DNA of 64,000 nucleotides, taken from an uncultured Bacteroidia bacterium. Lineage in GTDB: Bacteria; Bacteroidota; Bacteroidia; Bacteroidales; UBA932. The notes under the pieces were generated by a model. That model saw only the letters and a list, made by a program, of their open reading frames with translations, ran no database searches and was not told where the DNA came from. Positions 58,699 through 64,000 of the stretch are shown here, piece by piece (positions within the stretch are counted from its first letter, which is position 1; each line of letters opens with the position of its first letter). The DNA is taken from the NCBI GenBank assembly GCA_902792815.1, contig CADBAY010000002.1, forward strand, positions 123,588 to 187,587, in the 5' to 3' direction. The position numbers and the translations under genes are program-made.

Positions 58699-59856
58699 CT
58701 ATAAGGAATCGCTGTAAACTGCGGCGGGCAGGTCGTGAAGATTATATCGCGACGCCATGGACATGCCATAGGCGCCGGCTGACTTTATCGTCAGCAAATC
58801 TCCCCTGCTTGTCAGCGGCAGGGTAACGCCTTCGTCAAATATATCGGTCGACTCGCAGGCAGTGCCGGCAATAGTATAGCGGGCGTGCTCCGCGGAGCGC
58901 GAAGTTATATTCTCTATATTGTGATATGCTCCGTAAAGGGCGGGCCTGATGAGCTCGGTCATGCTGGCATCCACAATCACTAACTTACGGCCTGAGGCAG
59001 TGGTCTTGTTGAAAAGGACGCTGGTAATAAGCTCGCCGCACTGGGCGACGATTGCCCGGCCGAACTCGAAATGCACGGGACGTCCGCCCACTTTGAGATG
59101 GGAGTTAATAATGGAGAAGACAGAAGCGAAGTTGGGGACGGGCTCGTTCTCAGGAAGGTCGTAGTTCACTCCCAGGCCGCCACCAACATCCACGAAGCCG
59201 AAGTCGAGGCCCAGGGCTCCGAGGTGTTCGACAATGCTGTTGACCTTGGCGCACAGGTATTCAAAAACATGCAGCTCGCGTATCTGGGAGCCGATATGAA
59301 GATGTATCCCCGCGACTTTTATGTTCTTAAGGGATTTGATCCACTCGAGCCTGGACACCAGTTCCTCATAAGAAATGCCGAACTTGCTGTCGGCCTGCCC
59401 GGTGTCGATGCATTTGTTGGTCTTGGGGTCAATATCAGGATTGACCCTCAGGCCTATGCTCTGTACCTTTCCGCAAGAAGACGCAATTGAATCGATGACC
59501 TCAATCTCTTGAAGCGACTCGGCGTTGATGGCAAAAATGCCCTGCTCGATGGCATAGCGGATCTCATGGTCGCGTTTGCCGACTCCGGCATACACTATTC
59601 CGGAAGGGTCGAAGCCTGCCTCAATGGCGCAGCGCACCTCGTTGCCTGAAGCGCAGTCCACTCCAAGCCCATACTCCTTGATAAGCTCAAGGATATGAGG
59701 GTCAAAATTGGCCTTGATGGCATAATGGATCACATATCCGTAGCGCGCCGCCACGGATGTCACGCTCTCCAGGGTCTGCCGCAGCAGATCGATATCATAT
59801 AGATAGAAGGGCGTCCGGTGTTTGCGGAGAGTCTCCGCGATTTGTCTGCTTAACAT
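58699..59856 (-). CDS. lysA: Diaminopimelate decarboxylase
   Basis: 385 residues. PLP Lys in 'YVIHYAIKANFDPHILELI', substrate-binding 'FGFVDVGGGLGVNYDL', 'PVHFEFGRAIVAQCG' in place of the usual EPGR, and the cofactor-site Cys in 'GTACESTDIF'. It decarboxylates meso-DAP to L-lysine, the last step of the pathway. It sits between an aminotransferase gene (12 bp) and a Wzi-like gene (5 bp) in a long operon. Confidence 0.95.
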   Translation of the reverse strand: MLSRQIAETLRKHRTPFYLYDIDLLRQTLESVTSVAARYGYVIHYAIKANFDPHILELIKEYGLGVDCASGNEVRCAIEAGFDPSGIVYAGVGKRDHEIRYAIEQGIFAINAESLQEIEVIDSIASSCGKVQSIGLRVNPDIDPKTNKCIDTGQADSKFGISYEELVSRLEWIKSLKNIKVAGIHLHIGSQIRELHVFEYLCAKVNSIVEHLGALGLDFGFVDVGGGLGVNYDLPENEPVPNFASVFSIINSHLKVGGRPVHFEFGRAIVAQCGELITSVLFNKTTASGRKLVIVDASMTELIRPALYGAYHNIENITSRSAEHARYTIAGTACESTDIFDEGVTLPLTSRGDLLTIKSAGAYGMSMASRYNLHDLPAAVYSDSL

Positions 59857-59868
59857 ATACTACTCTAA

Positions 59869-61068
59869 CTAACTGTTTGTCCTGCCGGGATAAGCCTCCA
59901 GGGCCTTTCTAAGGCACATAAGGGCCTTAGCCAAATCTTCTTTATTCAGCACATATGCGATACGCACTTCCTGACGGCCTTCGCCGGGCTCGGTATAGAA
60001 GCCGGCGGCCGGAGCCATCATGACCGTCGCGCCTTCGAAACTAAAGTCACGAAGGCACCATTTACAGAACTTCTCCGCATCGTCGACCGGAAGATGGGCA
60101 ACTGTATAGAAAGCACCCATCGGTATGGGGCTGAATACGCCAGGAATACGGTTCAGGCCGTCAATAAGGAAATTGCGCCTGTCGAGATACTCCTCATAGA
60201 CCTCGTGCAAGTACGACTTCTGCACATCCACACTGGCTTCCGCCACTATCTGGCCGAGCAGGGGCGGGCTCAGGCGCGCCTGGCAGAATTTCATCACAGC
60301 CTCCCTTACTTCTTTGTTCTTGGTACACAGGCAGCCTATGCGTACGCCGCACTCCGAATACCGTTTAGATACCGAATCGATAAGGATCACGTTCTCTTCT
60401 ATGCCGTGCAGGTGGAAGGCACTGATGTAAGGCGTTCCGGAATAAACGAACTCCCTGTAAACTTCGTCGCTGAACAGGAACAAGTTGTGCTTCTTGACTA
60501 TGTCGCGGAGTTGCTTCATCTCGGCGCGGGTGTACAGGTATCCCGTGGGATTGTTGGGATTGCAGATAAGGATTGCCTTGGTCCTCGGCGTTATCTGCTC
60601 TTCAAACGCCTCAATCGACGGCAGCCTGAAGCCGTTTTCGATCGATGTCTTGACAGACTTGATAACTGCGCCTGCGGATATGGCAAATGCCATGTAATTG
60701 GCATAGAAAGGATCGGTGATGATTATCTCGTCGCCGGGATCCAGGCAGCTCATAAAGGCAAACAGCACGGCCTCGGAGCCTCCGGTGGTGATAATTATTT
60801 CATCGGGACTCAGATAGATTCCATATTCGGCATAATAACTGACCATCTTGGTCCGGAGCGACAGATAGCCGTCGGAGGGGCTGTATTCCAGAATGCTGCG
60901 ATCCAGGTTGTGCAAGACATCCAGCGCACATTCGGGGGTCTTTATGTCGGGCTGGCCGATATTCAGATGATACACGTGAATGCCGTTGCGTTTGGCCGCC
61001 TCGGCATAGGGGGCGAGCTTGCGGATTGGCGAGCTCGGCATATCTATCGCTCTTTTACTGAGTTCCAT
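59869..61068 (-). CDS. PLP-dependent aminotransferase, class I/II
   Basis: 399 residues. Fold type I features: 'YSPSDGYLSLRTKMVSYY', 'ITTGGSEAVLFAFMSCLDPGDEII', 'ILICNPNNPTGYLYTRAEM' (cofactor Asn), 'LFSDEVYREFVYSG', and the PLP Lys in 'DSVSKRYSECGVRIGCL'. It likely acts on aspartate or a related amino acid. Beside lysA it might serve lysine/DAP synthesis, but it does not look like LL-DAP aminotransferase, so this is open. It precedes lysA by 12 bp. Confidence 0.88.
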   Translation of the reverse strand: MELSKRAIDMPSSPIRKLAPYAEAAKRNGIHVYHLNIGQPDIKTPECALDVLHNLDRSILEYSPSDGYLSLRTKMVSYYAEYGIYLSPDEIIITTGGSEAVLFAFMSCLDPGDEIIITDPFYANYMAFAISAGAVIKSVKTSIENGFRLPSIEAFEEQITPRTKAILICNPNNPTGYLYTRAEMKQLRDIVKKHNLFLFSDEVYREFVYSGTPYISAFHLHGIEENVILIDSVSKRYSECGVRIGCLCTKNKEVREAVMKFCQARLSPPLLGQIVAEASVDVQKSYLHEVYEEYLDRRNFLIDGLNRIPGVFSPIPMGAFYTVAHLPVDDAEKFCKWCLRDFSFEGATVMMAPAAGFYTEPGEGRQEVRIAYVLNKEDLAKALMCLRKALEAYPGRTNS

Positions 61069-61073
61069 AATCG

Positions 61074-62534
61074 TTACTTAATGTTGAAGCGTATTCCCAA
61101 AGATCCTGCTATGCAGCGCGGAAGAAGTTCTCCCGCATCGGCATAGAGTCCATATATAATATCCAGGCAGCTCCTCCCCTTCAGGCTGAAGGGCACGTAT
61201 CCGGTAAACGCCGCCGAAAACTGCTTCAGGCCTTTGTCGATAGTGTTCTTTTCCCACCAGTTCCAGCCGCTGCGGGCCGACGATGGCGGTATGTAAGGAC
61301 TGCTGTAAGTTCCGTAATTATCGCTGAACGTAAGCATCAGCTTGTAAGGGGCCTTGCGGAAGAGCATACCGGACACGCCAAGATGAACGGCCATGTAGCG
61401 GTTATTGCCGACGGAGGTAATGCCGGCGGCAGAAGTACTTGTGAAAAACAGCGGGCATCCTATCATTCTGCCGAAATGAGTCCAGCCGGACTTATACTCA
61501 CCGTTGGTGAAATAGCTGTCCATGCCGAAGATATTCAGGCTCTTGTTCTGATGCCAGTCGATCTGCGCCCCCGAGTCGTCGGTTTCCCTTTCGTGGATAG
61601 TGCCGGACTGCCACATCGTATAGTGGAATTCCACCAAGGCATCGCTGATCCAGTTCCGCTTGTCTTTAAGCCCCCAATGCAGAGTGTAAATGCCATCCGG
61701 GAAATTGTTGAACCGCATTCCCGATTTGTCGTTGTACGGCTTCTCCAGCTGGAAAAGGATATCATACTTATCTGCCTTCCAGCCTATGCGCAGCCTTTCA
61801 GCGCCGCCGTGGTCACCCAGGCAGTTCATCTGGTCGCTCCTGGATCCCGAAGGTGAGGCGCTTCGGCCGGTGCAGATGCGGAAATAATTGGACAAGTTGA
61901 CAGCAATGGGAACATACTTGGGATCGGATGGTGTGCCGCCCCACAGAGCATAATGGTCGATGCCGAACTGGGCGTAAAAATGATTCAGGCTGTCGAAAGT
62001 CAGAAATCCTTGCACGCGGTGAACCAGCGCTCCTTTAACAAACCGGTCGTCAAAGGTCTTATAGTCTCCCCACATACCGTTAAGAAGCAGATGCCCCCTT
62101 GTAAAAGGTATGGCCCAGGGCTCCAGCACAAGCTTGTAACCCGGTATTGTGCGGGCATTGTTGCTCTCGATGATATGACCTTCGCTCACCGAAAGGGAGC
62201 CAAGCGCAGGGTCGGCGCCAAGGAACTCCCTCTCACGGTGCATCATACCCAGGTCGGCGCGAAGAACCTTCCAGCGCACACCGGCATACAATTCATCCAC
62301 AAAGCCCTGGAAAGGAGATCCCTCAGCCACTGCCTGATAATTGGCGGCCAGAGACGCTCCGGCCTGCCACTGAAGGGTATGGCTCTCGTCAAATGGCTTA
62401 TAAGCGCTCAGCAGCGCAACGGCTCCGTTGTTCTCCGGCATAATGCCGCTCTGGTTCGATACCGCCCAGAAGGGCAGGCTCCCTCCTGACGAGAGGGCGC
62501 CGAGCAGCATTAAGGAGAAAACGAAATCGTTCAT
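61074..62534 (-). CDS. Capsule assembly Wzi-family outer-membrane protein (copy 1)
   Basis: 486 residues. Same domain plan as the copy at 57221: 'LPFWAVSNQSGIMPENNGAVALLSAYKPFDESHTLQW', 'RADLGMMHREREFLGADPALGSLSVSEGHIIESNNARTIPGYKLVLEPWAIPFTRGHL', and many aromatic strands to the C-terminus 'GSLGIRFNIK'. Probably an outer-membrane polysaccharide-binding barrel. The N-terminus is MNDFVFSLMLLGALSS with an acidic n-region. The start codon shares one base with the glnS stop (TAATG). Confidence 0.85.
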   Translation of the reverse strand: MNDFVFSLMLLGALSSGGSLPFWAVSNQSGIMPENNGAVALLSAYKPFDESHTLQWQAGASLAANYQAVAEGSPFQGFVDELYAGVRWKVLRADLGMMHREREFLGADPALGSLSVSEGHIIESNNARTIPGYKLVLEPWAIPFTRGHLLLNGMWGDYKTFDDRFVKGALVHRVQGFLTFDSLNHFYAQFGIDHYALWGGTPSDPKYVPIAVNLSNYFRICTGRSASPSGSRSDQMNCLGDHGGAERLRIGWKADKYDILFQLEKPYNDKSGMRFNNFPDGIYTLHWGLKDKRNWISDALVEFHYTMWQSGTIHERETDDSGAQIDWHQNKSLNIFGMDSYFTNGEYKSGWTHFGRMIGCPLFFTSTSAAGITSVGNNRYMAVHLGVSGMLFRKAPYKLMLTFSDNYGTYSSPYIPPSSARSGWNWWEKNTIDKGLKQFSAAFTGYVPFSLKGRSCLDIIYGLYADAGELLPRCIAGSLGIRFNIK

Positions 62535-64000
62535 TACTCAGGCTTGTAGGAGTCTTTGAGCGTAGCTGTGCGGTTGAATACAGGTTTTTCAGGAGTGCTG
62601 TCGGAATCTTTGATGTAATAGCCGGTGCGCTCGAACTGAACGGCAATGCCAGATGCATCATCGAGCAGGGCCGGTTCTGCAAACCCTTCGGCAACGATGA
62701 GCGAATCGGGGTTCAGGAAGTCTTTGTAGTCTTTGTCTTCCGGAACCTGGCTCATATCGGCCAGGGTGAACAGGCGGTCGTAGTTGCGTATTTCTATCTC
62801 CTGCGCATGGGCGATGCTTACCCAATGGATGGTGCCCTTGACGGAGCGCCACTCCCCTGCTCCCGGACGGGTAGAAGGGTCGTAGGTGCAGCGAAGCTCC
62901 TTAATGTTACCCTCCTCGTCCTTAACCACCTCCACACATTTGACGATGTAGGTGTACTTAAGACGCACCTCTCCGTCAGGCTTGAGGCGGAAGAATTTCT
63001 TGGGAGCATCTTCCATAAAGTCGGCACGCTCGATAAACAGTTCGCGGCTGAAAGGAACCTTGCGTGTAGCACCCTCAGGCTCCGCGGGATTGAGCGGGCA
63101 GTCGAACCACTCCACCTGGCCCTCAGGATAATTAACAATGGTAAGCTTGACCGGATCCTGGACAACCATATAGCGGTTGGAGCGGGCGTTCAGATCCTGC
63201 CTTACGCACCATTCAAGCAACTGTATATCCATCAGCTGGTCACGCTTGCTCACACCGATCTTGTCGCAGAAGAGCTTCAGTCCTTCGGGAGTATATCCGC
63301 GGCGCCGCACTCCGCAGAGCGTAGGCATACGCGGGTCGTCCCATCCTGCCACCAGGCCCTTCTGCACCAACTCCAGCAGCTTGCGCTTGCTCATGAGGGT
63401 GTAGGTAAGGTTGAGGCGGGCGAACTCGTACTGATGGCTGGGATAAATGCCGAGGGTTTCAATGAACCAGTCGTACAGAGGCCTGTGCACATCGAACTCA
63501 AGGGTACATATCGAGTGAGTGATATGCTCAATGGAGTCGCACTGGCCGTGGGTAAAATCGTACATAGGGTAAATACACCACTTATCTCCGGTACGATGAT
63601 GATGAGCGTGCTTGATACGGTACAGCAGAGGATCGCGGAAGAACATGTTGGGATGCGCCATGTCTATCTTGGCACGCAGCACCTTCGCCCCGTCGGGATA
63701 GACGCCGTCCCTCATTTCGCGGAAGAGCTTGAGGTTCTCTTCTACGCTGCGGTCCCTCCAGGGACTGGGCGTACCGGGAGTATCAACCGTACCGCGGCCC
63801 TTGGAGATCTCTTCCTGGCTCTGGTCGTCGACATAGGCAAGCCCCCTCTTGATCAACTCCTCGGCCCATTCGTAAAGCTGGTCGAAATAGTCAGACGCAT
63901 AGAGTTCCTTGTCCCACTGGAAACCAAGCCACTTGATATCTTCCTTGATAGAATCCACATACTCGGTATCTTCCTTGGTGGGATTCGTATCATCATAACG
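62534..64000 (-). CDS. glnS: Glutaminyl-tRNA synthetase (N-terminal part beyond the window)
   Basis: At least 488 residues to the window edge; the frame stays open into 64000 without a start, so the HIGH motif lies outside. The visible part shows 'DDTNPTKEDTEYVDSIKEDIKWLGF', 'YDFTHGQCDSIEHITHSICTLEFDVHRPLYDWFIETLGI', the second class I motif 'LTYTLMSKRKLLELV' (VMSKR form) and the C-terminal anticodon-binding beta domains. It attaches glutamine to tRNA-Gln in the cytoplasm. Presence of GlnRS is typical for Bacteroidota. The first Wzi gene begins at its stop. Confidence 0.96.
   Translation of the reverse strand, partial: RYDDTNPTKEDTEYVDSIKEDIKWLGFQWDKELYASDYFDQLYEWAEELIKRGLAYVDDQSQEEISKGRGTVDTPGTPSPWRDRSVEENLKLFREMRDGVYPDGAKVLRAKIDMAHPNMFFRDPLLYRIKHAHHHRTGDKWCIYPMYDFTHGQCDSIEHITHSICTLEFDVHRPLYDWFIETLGIYPSHQYEFARLNLTYTLMSKRKLLELVQKGLVAGWDDPRMPTLCGVRRRGYTPEGLKLFCDKIGVSKRDQLMDIQLLEWCVRQDLNARSNRYMVVQDPVKLTIVNYPEGQVEWFDCPLNPAEPEGATRKVPFSRELFIERADFMEDAPKKFFRLKPDGEVRLKYTYIVKCVEVVKDEEGNIKELRCTYDPSTRPGAGEWRSVKGTIHWVSIAHAQEIEIRNYDRLFTLADMSQVPEDKDYKDFLNPDSLIVAEGFAEPALLDDASGIAVQFERTGYYIKDSDSTPEKPVFNRTATLKDSYKPE

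Overview
The window is a gene-dense, moderately GC-rich piece of a Bacteroidales (Bacteroidota) chromosome. Supporting signs are TAnnTTTG promoter boxes (several with a TTTG or TTG element 19-20 bp upstream), few Shine-Dalgarno sequences, a BtuG/BtuB cobalamin uptake pair under a cobalamin riboswitch, DUF4493 and fimbrillin-like lipoproteins, paired SGNH/MBOAT genes and SprA/Wzi-era style outer-membrane proteins. I saw no rRNA, CRISPR array, prophage or insertion sequence. All functional calls are from reading the sequence; no database search was possible.

Layout. 1-9976 (minus): a tyrosine recombinase fragment, cca, an HsdR-N-like nuclease-fold protein, a giant fimbrillin/GLUG/calcineurin lipoprotein, waaA and uvrA. 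9977-10269: an intergenic stretch with a candidate small RNA (good promoter, GNRA-loop terminator) and a direct-repeat pair. 10270-14189 (plus): lipoprotein, CDF metal exporter, then a phosphoribosyltransferase-cytosine permease pair behind an unusual leader hairpin. 14190-15319 (minus): bcp and a flavin reductase with an apparent N-terminal frameshift. 15410-21197 (minus): a six-gene unit with hypA and hypB, a 941-aa Fe-S/FAD oxidoreductase and membrane proteins, but no hydrogenase. 21254-25787 (plus): two SGNH hydrolases and an MBOAT acyltransferase. 25784-29528 (minus): btuB, btuG, cobalamin riboswitch, then tRNA-Lys/Lys/Val. 29529-30395 (minus): short manC. 30435-36054 (plus): a hypothetical gene and a six-gene operon of secreted, highly codon-biased proteins that I regard as the best candidate for an undescribed envelope system. 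36234-40517 (minus): M16 peptidase, DUF4493 lipoprotein, tRNA-Arg. 40565-44992 (plus): fabD and nifJ (PFOR). 45044-47420 (minus): CPBP protease, menA and an M28-fold protein with lost catalytic residues. 47455-50293 (plus): TPR protein and a WalJ-like metallohydrolase. 50285-64000 (minus): a ~13.7 kb run of ten tightly packed genes from glnS through two Wzi-like proteins, lysA, an aminotransferase, phosphate transport, MsbA-like exporter, VanZ and a cell-wall amidase.

Themes. Much of the window concerns the envelope: Kdo transfer to lipid A, GDP-mannose synthesis, polysaccharide O-acylation, Wzi-like capsule proteins, lipid A export, peptidoglycan amidase and DAP decarboxylase, together with outer-membrane vitamin uptake. 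Energy genes fit an anaerobe: PFOR, menaquinone prenylation, and a flavin/Fe-S oxidoreductase with nickel chaperones.
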